Part shown: piece after piece, positions 33,247 through 41,954 of the stretch
Layout of the letters: each line of letters begins with the position of its first letter
Position numbering within the stretch: position 1 is the first letter of the stretch
NCBI GenBank assembly: GCA_023389195.1
Contig: JAEWET010000004.1
Coordinates: 36,452-100,451 of the forward strand
Origin: Aliihoeflea sp023389195
GTDB taxonomy: Bacteria; Pseudomonadota; Alphaproteobacteria; Rhizobiales; Rhizobiaceae
Direction: 5' to 3'
Length of the DNA: 64,000 nucleotides
Notes under the pieces: generated by a model
The model's input: the letters and a program-made list of their open reading frames with translations, nothing else
The model's database searches: none
What the model was told of the DNA's origin: nothing
Position numbers and translations under genes: made by a program

Positions 33247-34170
33247 CTAATCGGCAAGCGGATGGTGATTCGCGACGAGATCGCTGAGCGTCTTTTCCAG
33301 CACATGCGTGTAGATTTGCGTCGTCGAAATGTCGGCATGGCCGAGAAGTTGCTGGACGGCCCTTAGGTCGGCACCGTTCTGCAGGAGATGGCTGGCGAAG
33401 GCATGGCGCAGGACGTGAGGTGAAAGATCCGCGGCGCGAATGTCCGCCCGGGTCCCGAGCGCCTTCAACTCGCGTGCCACGACCTGTCTCGCCAGATATC
33501 CCTCTTTCGAGCGGGCAGGGAAAAGAAACCGGCTGTCGGCCCATTGCGGGTCGGCATTGCGCAAGGCGGCCCATGCCTTCAACGCCTCGCGCGCGACCGG
33601 CGAGAGGGGAACGAGACGATCCTTGCCGCCCTTGCCGGTGACGGCGAAGAAGCGGTCATTGCGGGCTGCGACCGTGACGGGAAGCTGGACGAGTTCGGAG
33701 ACGCGCAGGCCCGTCGCATAGAAGAGCTCGACGATCGCCTGCATCCGGACGCGTATTGCACGCTCCGTGTCCGACAGGCCAGGTTCGCCGGCTTCCGTTT
33801 CGGCCCGAGCAAGCAGCCGGTCGACGAGACTTTCGCCCATCGTCTTCGGCAGGCTGCGCGCCTTGCGCGGTGCATCGATGGTCGCGGTGGGGTCGTCACC
33901 GCGCAGTCCTTCGGAATAGAGGAAGCGGTAGAACTGGCGCAGCGCCGAGAGATGCCGCGCCTGAGTGGTCGCTGCAAAGCCGCGCAACGACAAATCTTCC
34001 AGATAGAAGGCGATATCTGCCGGCGCGGCCTTCGCCAGCCCGCCACGCGCTCCCAGCACGCCCTGCGCATCCTCCAGGTCGCGCCTGTAGGCAGCGAGCG
34101 TGTTGTCGCTCGATCCGCGTTCGGCACTCATCATCTCGAGAAAGGATTCGATTCGCAGCGCGCTCGACAT
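33247..34170 (-). CDS. xerD: site-specific tyrosine recombinase XerD
   Basis: 307 residues. Resolves chromosome dimers at dif with XerC. N-terminal SAM-like core-binding domain (5-95) and catalytic domain with Arg in GLRVSEL (about 155), Lys in GKGGKDR, HVLRHAF (His/Arg about 251-254), HADISTTQIYTH and Tyr about 287. All catalytic residues are present. LRHAFASHLLQNGADLRAVQ is typical of XerD. I use the ATG at 34170; an ATG at 34191 adds seven residues. A core chromosomal gene, not evidence for a mobile element. Confidence 0.93.
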   Translation of the reverse strand: MSSALRIESFLEMMSAERGSSDNTLAAYRRDLEDAQGVLGARGGLAKAAPADIAFYLEDLSLRGFAATTQARHLSALRQFYRFLYSEGLRGDDPTATIDAPRKARSLPKTMGESLVDRLLARAETEAGEPGLSDTERAIRVRMQAIVELFYATGLRVSELVQLPVTVAARNDRFFAVTGKGGKDRLVPLSPVAREALKAWAALRNADPQWADSRFLFPARSKEGYLARQVVARELKALGTRADIRAADLSPHVLRHAFASHLLQNGADLRAVQQLLGHADISTTQIYTHVLEKTLSDLVANHHPLAD

Positions 34171-34278
34171 GGCTGGCCTCCGCCCGGCCAAGATCGGTGC
34201 GATTCGTTATCGTTTGATGAAGCGGCGGGAACCAACTGCGCGGCTTTGCCGTTTCTGGCTCGTGAAAGGGACGTGGTC

Positions 34279-34605
34279 ATGGAACACATCGCTGCCATTC
34301 TTCTGATGATCGGGTGCTCGGGCGATCTCGCGCAATGCGAGGAAATTCCAGCTCCGGTCTTCGCCTATGAAACGGTCGAGGAATGCCGGTCGGACCTTCC
34401 CTCGGTGCGATCCGCCGCCGGGGAAAGCCATCCGAAGATGTTCGCCGAATGCGTTTCCGTCGATCCCCTGCTCGTGGAGGCTGATGCCGAGCTGGTCTGG
34501 GATATCGAAGACGGAAAGCTGGTCGCGTCTCTAGAGCCTTGGGTGGAACCGAGCATGGCAGTCGCCATGGCATTCGGGGATGCCGTTACGAACCGTCAGG
34601 AATAA
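34279..34605 (+). CDS. small hypothetical protein with four cysteines
   Basis: 108 residues: a short hydrophobic start (MEHIAAILLMIGC), then an acidic domain with cysteines at about 13, 20, 36 and 57, and aromatic/acidic patches (AELVWDIEDG, LEPWVEPSM). The N-terminus could be a weak export signal. Divergent from xerD. I do not recognise the family; similar small proteins are common in rhizobia. The reading is supported by codon pattern and a compact fit between neighbours, but the ribosome site is weak. Confidence 0.55.
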   Translation: MEHIAAILLMIGCSGDLAQCEEIPAPVFAYETVEECRSDLPSVRSAAGESHPKMFAECVSVDPLLVEADAELVWDIEDGKLVASLEPWVEPSMAVAMAFGDAVTNRQE

Positions 34606-34678
34606 ACGACTTGATTATCCAACCGCATGCACTTCATTTACCCGCCGAAGGGCATGCCCATCCCTATGGAGGCTGTAA

Positions 34679-34936
34679 ATGAAGAAGACACTCTTGGCTC
34701 TCGCCGCAACGATGATGATTGCTGCCGGCTGCACCACCGCTGAACAGACCGCCGTCGGCGGCGCTGCCGTCGGTGCCGGCGTCGGCGCCATCGCTACGGG
34801 CCGCGCGTCGGGCGCTCTGGCCGGTGCTGCCATCGGCGGCGCTGCCGGCTACCTCGTCGGCCGCTCGCAGGACCGCGCCGACTACTGCATCTACCGCGAC
34901 CGCCGCACGGGCGAGCGTTACGAAGCACGCTGCTGA
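34679..34936 (+). CDS. glycine-zipper lipoprotein
   Basis: 85 residues. Lipoprotein signal peptide with lipobox IAAGC, then a glycine-zipper segment (VGGAAVGAGVGAIATG and GALAGAAIGGAAGYLVG) of the YMGG/SlyB-like kind that inserts in membranes, and a short cationic tail with two cysteines (YCIYRDRRTGERYEARC). GGAGG lies 7 bases before the ATG. Function unknown; such lipoproteins often respond to envelope stress. A strong terminator follows. Confidence 0.85.
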   Translation: MKKTLLALAATMMIAAGCTTAEQTAVGGAAVGAGVGAIATGRASGALAGAAIGGAAGYLVGRSQDRADYCIYRDRRTGERYEARC

Positions 34937-34961
34937 TCTCAGCCTCAGGCTGAAACGAAAG

Positions 34962-34985
34962 GGAGCGCCGAAAGGCGCTCCTTTT

Positions 34986-34987
<2 letters not shown>
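34962..34987 (+). terminator. terminator after the glycine-zipper gene
   Basis: GGAGCGCC and GGCGCTCC flank a GAAA tetraloop and are followed by six T. Its tail overlaps the stop codon of the convergent xylG. Confidence 0.93.
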
Positions 34988-35771
<784 letters not shown>

Positions 35772-35781
35772 GATCGTTCTC

Positions 35782-37095
35782 CTAGCCCACGCGACGGCGG
35801 TAGATGGTGTCGAGCCAGACGGCGACGACGAGGACGGCGCCGACGACGATGTTCTGCAGCGGCGAATCGACACCGAGCAGGATCATGCCGGTGGCAAGCG
35901 ACTGCATCAAAACCGCGCCGATCATGGCACCAACGATGGTGCCGACGCCGCCGGCAAGCGACGTGCCGCCGATGACTGCTGCGGCGATGACGAGCAGTTC
36001 GTCGAGCGTCCCTTGAGCGTTGGTCGCCGCATTGAGACGCGCCGTCGAGATCACCGCGCCGATGGCGGCAAGCGCGCCCATCAGCATGAAGATCTTCATC
36101 GTGATCCAGCGCGTGTTGATGCCGGCGAGCGACGCGGCCTCCGGATTGCCGCCGATGGCGAAGACGTAGCGGCCGAACCGGGTGCGCGTCGTCACGAAGG
36201 TCATGACGATGCCGACCGTAATCGCGATCAGGACCGGGATGGCGATGCCGTGCGGGATGAAGAGCCCGCCTTCGGGCACCGTGATGTTGTTGACCTCCGC
36301 ATAGCGCCGGACGGTGCCTGCCGGCCAGGGATAGGCATTGGCGACGGCGACGGCGCCGAGGATCGCGATGCAGGCGACGCCGGCAAGGAACCCCTCGGCC
36401 CAGACCGGACGCAGCGGGAAATGAAAGCGGCGGCGCTGCTTGCGCGCGTTCCAGATGAAGAAGACGACCGCCAGACATGCGACGATGCCGACGACCCAGC
36501 TCCACTGGGCGCCGATCGCCCCTTCCGGCCCGCCGCCCAGAAGGCGGAACGTCGTGTCCATCGGCGCGACCGTCTGGCCGCTCGTCACCCACCAGGCCGC
36601 ACCGCGCCAGACCAAAAGGCCGCCAAGCGTGACGATGAAGGCCGGCACCTGCAGATAGGCGATGATGAAACCTTGAAGGGCGCCGATGGCGATGCCGACG
36701 GCCAGCCCGACGAGGATAGCGATGGCCCAGATCGCCGGATGGCCAAGGCCGAGATAGTCCGGCAGGATTCTGACCTGCGTGACGGCGATGATCATGCCGG
36801 TGACGCCGAGCACGGAACCGACCGACAGGTCGATGTTGCGCGTGACGATGACCAGCACCATGCCGGTCGCCATCACCGAGACGGAGGCGGACTGCACCGA
36901 CAGGTTCCACAGATTGCGCGGCGTGAGGAACAGCCCGCCCGACATGATGTGGAACCCGATCCAGATGACGGCGAGCGCGCCGAGCATTCCGAGCATGCGC
37001 GTGTCGAGTTCGGTGGCCTTCATGAAGCGTGCGAGCGCGTTCTGCTCGGATGCGCGCGCGGTATCCACCGGCGCCGGGGACGTCGTGTCCGACAT
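35782..37095 (-). CDS. xylH: xylose-type sugar ABC permease
   Basis: 437 residues with ten or more membrane helices, the larger XylH form rather than the 320-residue RbsC form. NIDLSVGSVLGVTGM and VPAFIVTLGGLLVWRGAAW are signatures of the ribose/xylose permease family, and AIGGNPEAASLAGI is the cytoplasmic coupling loop. I chose the ATG at 37095, which has GGAGG 5 bases upstream, over an ATG at 37107. Two hairpins lie between it and xylF. Confidence 0.92.
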   Translation of the reverse strand: MSDTTSPAPVDTARASEQNALARFMKATELDTRMLGMLGALAVIWIGFHIMSGGLFLTPRNLWNLSVQSASVSVMATGMVLVIVTRNIDLSVGSVLGVTGMIIAVTQVRILPDYLGLGHPAIWAIAILVGLAVGIAIGALQGFIIAYLQVPAFIVTLGGLLVWRGAAWWVTSGQTVAPMDTTFRLLGGGPEGAIGAQWSWVVGIVACLAVVFFIWNARKQRRRFHFPLRPVWAEGFLAGVACIAILGAVAVANAYPWPAGTVRRYAEVNNITVPEGGLFIPHGIAIPVLIAITVGIVMTFVTTRTRFGRYVFAIGGNPEAASLAGINTRWITMKIFMLMGALAAIGAVISTARLNAATNAQGTLDELLVIAAAVIGGTSLAGGVGTIVGAMIGAVLMQSLATGMILLGVDSPLQNIVVGAVLVVAVWLDTIYRRRVG

Positions 37096-37143
37096 CGTGT
37101 CCTCCATCGCGGTCGCTCGCGGTCGAGGACCCGACGCGCCGCC

Positions 37144-37188
37144 ATTCATCTTATGAATGCGCCGCGGCTTTCGTCAAACCGCGGCGCA
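37144..37188 (-). other. intercistronic hairpins between xylF and xylH
   Basis: A perfect 10-bp stem (TGCGCCGCGG with CCGCGGCGCA, 37158-37188) is followed in the transcript direction by a smaller one, ATTCAT-AAG-ATGAAT (37144-37158). There is no T run, so the pair is not a simple terminator. It would block 3' exonucleases and stabilise xylF mRNA relative to xylH. Confidence 0.75.
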
Positions 37189-37208
37189 CGATGTCGACCT
37201 GTCGAGAC

Positions 37209-38252
37209 TTAGTCGCAGGCGGGCGTCGAACCTGCGGACACGCCCTGGCAGACGACGTCCTTGGTCACCCACTCGGCGTCGATCACGACGTCGAGATTGT
37301 CCTTGGTGATCGCCAGCGGCTCGAGGAACACGGCGTTCATCTCGGTGCCGTTCGGGCCGTCGGACCAAGCCGTCACGCCTTCGATCTCGTTCATCGCGGT
37401 GCCTTCGGCGAGTTCGTTGGCGATTTCCGCCGCCGACTTGCCAAGTTCGCGCGAATCCTTCCAGACTGAGACGGTCTGCGTGCCGAGCGCGATGCGGTTC
37501 AGCGCGGCGTGGTCGGCGTCCTGTCCGGACACGGGAACCGAACCTGCCAGGCCCTGCGCGTCGAGCGCCGCGATCGCGCCGCCGGCCGTGCCGTCATTCG
37601 AGGCGACGACCGCGTCGACCTCATTGTTGTTCTGGGTCAGGATCTGTTCCATGTTGCGCTGCGCATTGGCGGGCAGCCAGCCATCCGTGTAGGCCTCGCC
37701 GACATTCTTGATCGTGCCGGCGTCGATCGCCTCCTGCAGCACTTCCATCTGGCCCGAGAACAGGAAGTCCGCGTTCGGATCGGACGACGAGCCCTTGATG
37801 AAGACGTAATTGCCTTCCGGCTGCGCCTCCATGACGGCCTGCGCCTGCAGACGGCCGACTTCCTTGTTGTCGAAGGTCAGGTAGAAGGCGTCGGGGTTCT
37901 CGATCAGGCGGTCATAGCCGACGACCGGAATGCCTTCCGCGACCGCGTTCTCGACGGCCGGCCCGATGGCCGAGGAGTCCTGCGCCAGGATGATGAGCGC
38001 GTTCGCGCCCTGGCTGATCAGCGACTCGACGTCGGTGAGCTGCTTGGCGGCGGACGATTGCGCGTCGGCGGAGATATAGCTGTTGCCGGCGGCCTCGATG
38101 GCGGCCTTCATCGCGGCCTCGTCGGTCTTCCAGCGCTCTTCCTGGAAGTTGGACCAGGACACGCCGATGACCTTGCCCTCGGCCTTCGCCGCGGCGGAAA
38201 GCGTGAGCGAAAGCGCGACACCCGCCAGCAAGGCGGTTGCGAAATTCTTCAT
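37209..38252 (-). CDS. xylF: xylose-type periplasmic sugar-binding protein
   Basis: 347 residues with a Sec signal peptide (cleavage after residue 24, ...AAAKA|EGK). The mature protein matches XylF: WKTDEAAMKAAIEAAG, VVGYDRLIENPDAFYLTFDN, EAYTDGWLPANAQRNMEQIL, VVASNDGTAGGAIAALDAQG and SGQDADHAALNRIALGTQT. The ligand is most likely D-xylose, though related aldoses are possible. It is the first gene of xylFHG; a GC-rich 7-bp hairpin (38268-38283) sits just before the AGGGAGG ribosome site. Confidence 0.9.
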   Translation of the reverse strand: MKNFATALLAGVALSLTLSAAAKAEGKVIGVSWSNFQEERWKTDEAAMKAAIEAAGNSYISADAQSSAAKQLTDVESLISQGANALIILAQDSSAIGPAVENAVAEGIPVVGYDRLIENPDAFYLTFDNKEVGRLQAQAVMEAQPEGNYVFIKGSSSDPNADFLFSGQMEVLQEAIDAGTIKNVGEAYTDGWLPANAQRNMEQILTQNNNEVDAVVASNDGTAGGAIAALDAQGLAGSVPVSGQDADHAALNRIALGTQTVSVWKDSRELGKSAAEIANELAEGTAMNEIEGVTAWSDGPNGTEMNAVFLEPLAITKDNLDVVIDAEWVTKDVVCQGVSAGSTPACD

Positions 38253-38315
38253 GATGTTCCTCCCTGCGCCGCGTGCGGCGCCTCCTCAGATTGCCTCTCG
38301 GCAGCGGGAAGCCCT

Positions 38316-38338
38316 TTTTTTTCGAGCCTCGAAAAAAA
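38316..38338. promoter_or_regulatory. palindromic operator candidate between xylF and the ROK gene
   Basis: A perfect 11-1-11 inverted repeat, TTTTTTTCGAG-C-CTCGAAAAAAA, lies in the 159-base divergent region. The T-tract-CG core with mirrored A-tract is the general shape of sites bound by ROK repressors such as Mlc, NagC and XylR. It is placed to control both the sugar operon and the regulator itself. Assignment to this ROK protein is inference. Confidence 0.72.
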
Positions 38339-38411
38339 TAATGACTCAGCATTTTCCGTGTGTCAATATCCTTTCAGAGGTGCTTCAAGACGCCTTTGGG
38401 AGGTTGGATCG

Positions 38412-39647
38412 ATGATTTTGGGCGTGCGCCACGACGATCTGCGCAAGCGCAATCGCGCCATGGTCATCGCCGCCGTCAGGCGCGACGGCCAGCCTTCGCG
38501 CACCGATCTGGTCAGCCGCACCGGCCTCAGCCATTCGACGATTTCCGCGATTTCCTCCGACCTGATCGCCGAAGGCGTGCTGCGCCCGGTCAAGAGCGGC
38601 GAGAACGAGGTTGTGCGCCGCGGACGGCCCCAGGTCTCGCTCGGCCTTGAGCCGAAAGCGGCGACCGTGCTGACCGTCGTGCTTCTGCTCAACACGCTTT
38701 CGGCGACGGTCTTCGACTACGCAGGCGAAATCGTCGCACAAAGGCGCGAAAGGCTGTCGACACTGACGGCAGGCCGCGACGAGCTCGTCGGCGCGGTGAC
38801 ACACATGATCGAGGCGGTGCTCCAGGATGCGGGACGCACGCCGAACGACGTCATGCGCATGACAATGGCCGTGCAGGGGATCACGGATTCGGATGCCCGC
38901 GCGATGCTATGGACGCCGATCACGCCCGAAAGCGACATCCCCTTCGCCGACATACTGGAACGGCGCTTCGGCTTTCCCGTCACCGTCCAGAACGACTGCA
39001 ACATGATCGCCGTCGCGCTGAGAGCCCGCGACCCGGAGCGCTATCGCGACAATTTCGTCACGCTGCTTTTGTCGAACGGCATCGGCATGGGACTGGTGCT
39101 GCGCGGCGAACTCTTCACGGGCGCCTATTCCTCGGGCGGCGAGTTCGGACACATGATCCACCGGCCCGGCGGCGCGCTCTGTCGCTGCGGGCGGCACGGC
39201 TGCATCGAGGCCTATGCGGGCAATTATGCGATCCTACGCGAGGCGGCGGGGCGCAGCGACCAGACGGTCGCCGATGCCGACGTCGACCCGCAGACCATGC
39301 TCGAACTCGCGCAGGATGCCCGCGCCGCAGACGGACCGGCCCGCGCCGCCTTCACCCGGGCCGGAGAGGCGATCGGCTATGGGCTCGGCTCGCTCTTCGC
39401 GCTGATCGATCCGGCTCCGGTGGCGATCGTCGGGCCCGGAACGCTCGCCTTCGACGTGATGGAACCGTCGATCCGCGAGGCGATCGGCCAGACGGCCGGC
39501 GGACAGCACGACGCCGTCATCTCCTTCGACCTCGAAGCCGACGAAATGCCCTTGATCCTCGAAGGCTGCGCACGGCGCGCGCTGGAGGCTGTCGACAACG
39601 AACTCTTCGCGCCGGGCTACATCGCGACGATGCAGGCGGGCGCCTGA
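38412..39647 (+). CDS. ROK-family transcriptional regulator
   Basis: 411 residues. Winged helix-turn-helix at about 12-65 (RRDGQPSRTDLVSRTGLSHS then STISAISSDLIAEG) and a ROK sugar-kinase-like domain with the zinc motif CRCGRHGCIEAY (256-267). Divergent from xylFHG, so probably its repressor, released when the sugar binds; this is inference from position. The ATG at 38412 lies 25 bases into a region also containing the palindrome upstream. Ends two bases before the convergent phoB. Confidence 0.9.
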   Translation: MILGVRHDDLRKRNRAMVIAAVRRDGQPSRTDLVSRTGLSHSTISAISSDLIAEGVLRPVKSGENEVVRRGRPQVSLGLEPKAATVLTVVLLLNTLSATVFDYAGEIVAQRRERLSTLTAGRDELVGAVTHMIEAVLQDAGRTPNDVMRMTMAVQGITDSDARAMLWTPITPESDIPFADILERRFGFPVTVQNDCNMIAVALRARDPERYRDNFVTLLLSNGIGMGLVLRGELFTGAYSSGGEFGHMIHRPGGALCRCGRHGCIEAYAGNYAILREAAGRSDQTVADADVDPQTMLELAQDARAADGPARAAFTRAGEAIGYGLGSLFALIDPAPVAIVGPGTLAFDVMEPSIREAIGQTAGGQHDAVISFDLEADEMPLILEGCARRALEAVDNELFAPGYIATMQAGA

Positions 39648-39649
39648 GG

Positions 39650-40339
39650 TCAGCTTTCGTTGATCGAGTAGCCCGCGCCGCGGATCGTGCGGATGACGTC
39701 GGGTGCGTTGGCCGAATTGACCGCCTTGCGCAGGCGCCCGACATGGACGTCGACCGTGCGCTCGTCGATATAGATCGTCTCACCCCAGACATTGTCGAGC
39801 AACTGCCCGCGCGAGAAGACGCGGCCGGGGTGCTGCATCAGGAATTCGAGCAGCCGGAACTCGGTCGGGCCGAGATGGACCTCGACCTGATCGCGATAGA
39901 CGCGGTGCGACTCACGGTCGAGCACGATGTCGCCGACCTTGAGCACGCTCGACAGGATTTCGGGCTTCGCCCGCCGCAGGAGTGCACGAACGCGGGCGAC
40001 GAATTCGGGCGTGGAGAACGGTTTGACGAGATAGTCGTCGGCGCCGGTCGAAAGCCCGCGCACCCGGTCGCTTTCCTCGCCGCGCGCCGTCAGCATGATG
40101 ATCGGCAGGCGCTCGGTTTCAGCCCGCATGCGCAGCCGGCGGCAAAGCTCGATGCCGGAGACGGCCGGCACCATCCAGTCGAGGACGAGCAGATCCGGCA
40201 CGGTTTCCTGGAGCCGGATTTCCGCTTCGTCGCCGCGCGTGATCACCTCGACCTTGTAGCCCTCGGCTTCCAGATTGTACTTGATCAGGACGCCCAGCGG
40301 CTCCTCGTCCTCGACCACCATGATCCTCGGCGCGATCAT
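39650..40339 (-). CDS. phoB: phosphate regulon response regulator PhoB
   Basis: 229 residues. Receiver domain with acidic pocket near residue 10-12, phospho-acceptor Asp54 (VLDWMVPAVSG) and Lys in VKPFS, then an OmpR-type winged helix (VHLGPTEFRLLEFLMQHPGRVFSR and ERTVDVHVGRLRKAVN). Activates the Pho regulon under phosphate limitation. GAGGAG is 6 bases before the ATG. It is the last gene of pstSCAB-phoU-phoB. Confidence 0.95.
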   Translation of the reverse strand: MIAPRIMVVEDEEPLGVLIKYNLEAEGYKVEVITRGDEAEIRLQETVPDLLVLDWMVPAVSGIELCRRLRMRAETERLPIIMLTARGEESDRVRGLSTGADDYLVKPFSTPEFVARVRALLRRAKPEILSSVLKVGDIVLDRESHRVYRDQVEVHLGPTEFRLLEFLMQHPGRVFSRGQLLDNVWGETIYIDERTVDVHVGRLRKAVNSANAPDVIRTIRGAGYSINES

Positions 40340-40349
40340 CGGCTGCTCC

Positions 40350-41060
40350 TCACGCCGGCCTGGCCGAGATCGACGTCTCGTCGAGCTTCGGCCGGTGGAG
40401 CGGCAATTGCTGGCCGACCATCACATAGTAGGCGTTCTCCGCGATGTTGGTCGCATGATCGCCGATCCGCTCCAGATTCTTGGCGCAGAAAAGGAGATGG
40501 GTGCAGGCGGTGATGTTGCGCGGGTCCTCCATCATGTAGGTCAGGAGTTCGCGGAAGACGGCGGTATACTGCACGTCGATATTCTCGTCGTCGGCCCTCA
40601 ACGTCACCAGCGCCTGCGGATTGCGGCCGACATAATTGTCGATCACGCCGGCAAGCTGCGCGCGCACCAGTTGCGACATCGTGTCGATCGAATGCGAGAG
40701 CTTGCGCTGCATCGCGCCCGAACCGACCGCGCTGACACGCTTGGAAATGTTCTTGGCCAGATCGCCGATGCGCTCGAGATCGCTCGCCATGCGGATCGCA
40801 CCGACGACCGCGCGCAGATCCTGCGCCATCGGCTGCCGCTTGGCGATCAGCGCGATCGCCCGCTCATCGAGCTCGCGCTGGCGCGCATCCATCACCACGT
40901 CGTCCGAGATGACCCGCTGGGCGAGCGGCACGTCGTTTTCGAGCAGCGACTGCGTCGCCGCCAGAACCATCGCCTGTCCCAGATCGCCCATGTCGCGGAT
41001 CAGCCGGTCGATCTGCCCGAGCTCCTCGTCGAAGGACGCTACGATATGTTGTCCCGCCAT
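40350..41060 (-). CDS. phoU: phosphate signalling protein PhoU
   Basis: 236 residues, all helical, made of two PhoU repeats. The metal-binding (E/D)xxxD motifs are visible in DLERIGDLAKNISKR and NLERIGDHATNIAENAYY. PhoU links Pst transport state to PhoR/PhoB and limits phosphate uptake. It lies between pstB (25 bases) and phoB (10 bases). Confidence 0.95.
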   Translation of the reverse strand: MAGQHIVASFDEELGQIDRLIRDMGDLGQAMVLAATQSLLENDVPLAQRVISDDVVMDARQRELDERAIALIAKRQPMAQDLRAVVGAIRMASDLERIGDLAKNISKRVSAVGSGAMQRKLSHSIDTMSQLVRAQLAGVIDNYVGRNPQALVTLRADDENIDVQYTAVFRELLTYMMEDPRNITACTHLLFCAKNLERIGDHATNIAENAYYVMVGQQLPLHRPKLDETSISARPA

Positions 41061-41085
41061 TGTCCCTGCCCTCTGCGTATGTCGT

Positions 41086-41901
41086 TCAGCCGAATCGGCC
41101 GGTGACGTAGTCCTGCGTGCGCTTGTCGGACGGCGCGGTGAAAATCTGTTCCGTCGCGCCCTCCTCGACCAGCACGCCCAGATGGAAGAACGCCGTGCGC
41201 TGCGAGACCCGTGCGGCCTGCTGCATCGAGTGCGTCACGATCACGATGGTGAAGTTCGCGCGCAATTCGTCGATCAGCTCCTCGATCTTCGCCGTCGCGA
41301 TCGGATCGAGCGCCGAGCACGGCTCGTCCATCAGGATGACTTCCGGCGAAACGGCGATGGCGCGCGCGATGCAAAGACGCTGCTGCTGGCCGCCCGAAAG
41401 GCCGGTGCCCGGCTCGTGCAGGCGGTCCTTGACCTCCTCGTAGAGGCTCGCCTTCTTCAGGCTGGTGACGACGATCTCCTCCAGATCGGTCTTGTTCGAC
41501 GCAAGACCGTGGATCTTCGGTCCGTAGGCGACATTCTCGAAGATCGACTTCGGGAACGGATTCGGCTTCTGGAACACCATGCCGACGCGGGCACGCAGTT
41601 CCACCACGTCGATCTTCGGATCGTAGATGTCCTGCCCGTCGAGCGTGATGTTGCCGTCGATGCGGGCGACGTCGATCGTGTCGTTCATCCGGTTGAGGCA
41701 GCGCAGGAAGGTCGACTTTCCGCAGCCCGACGGCCCGATCAGCGCCGTCACCTGGCGTTCGCCGATGTCGAGATTGACGTCGAACAGCGCCTGCTTGGCA
41801 CCGTAGAAGACGTTGACGTCGCGGCCGCGCATCTTGGCGTCGAGCGGCCTTGCCGCACTGGTGATCGCGTTTTCGAGAGCGATTTCGGTCATCTGGTTCA
41901 T
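41086..41901 (-). CDS. pstB: phosphate ABC transporter ATP-binding protein
   Basis: 271 residues. Walker A GPSGCGKST (56-64), PstB-specific RVGMVFQKPNPFPKSIFENV, signature LSGGQQQRLCIARAIA, Walker B VILMDEPCSALDP and switch His in VTHSMQQAARVSQR. The ATG at 41901 has GGAG about 8 bases upstream. Confidence 0.96.
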   Translation of the reverse strand: MNQMTEIALENAITSAARPLDAKMRGRDVNVFYGAKQALFDVNLDIGERQVTALIGPSGCGKSTFLRCLNRMNDTIDVARIDGNITLDGQDIYDPKIDVVELRARVGMVFQKPNPFPKSIFENVAYGPKIHGLASNKTDLEEIVVTSLKKASLYEEVKDRLHEPGTGLSGGQQQRLCIARAIAVSPEVILMDEPCSALDPIATAKIEELIDELRANFTIVIVTHSMQQAARVSQRTAFFHLGVLVEEGATEQIFTAPSDKRTQDYVTGRFG

Positions 41902-41954
41902 CCTTGTAACTCCTCGCATCGTCGCCCGACTTGGCGCTGCAGGCAACGCGTGGC

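Noticed and set aside
33247..34170. Tyrosine recombinase as a sign of an integrated element
   Set aside because: The protein is the housekeeping XerD next to accA; there is no attachment site, cargo or second recombinase.
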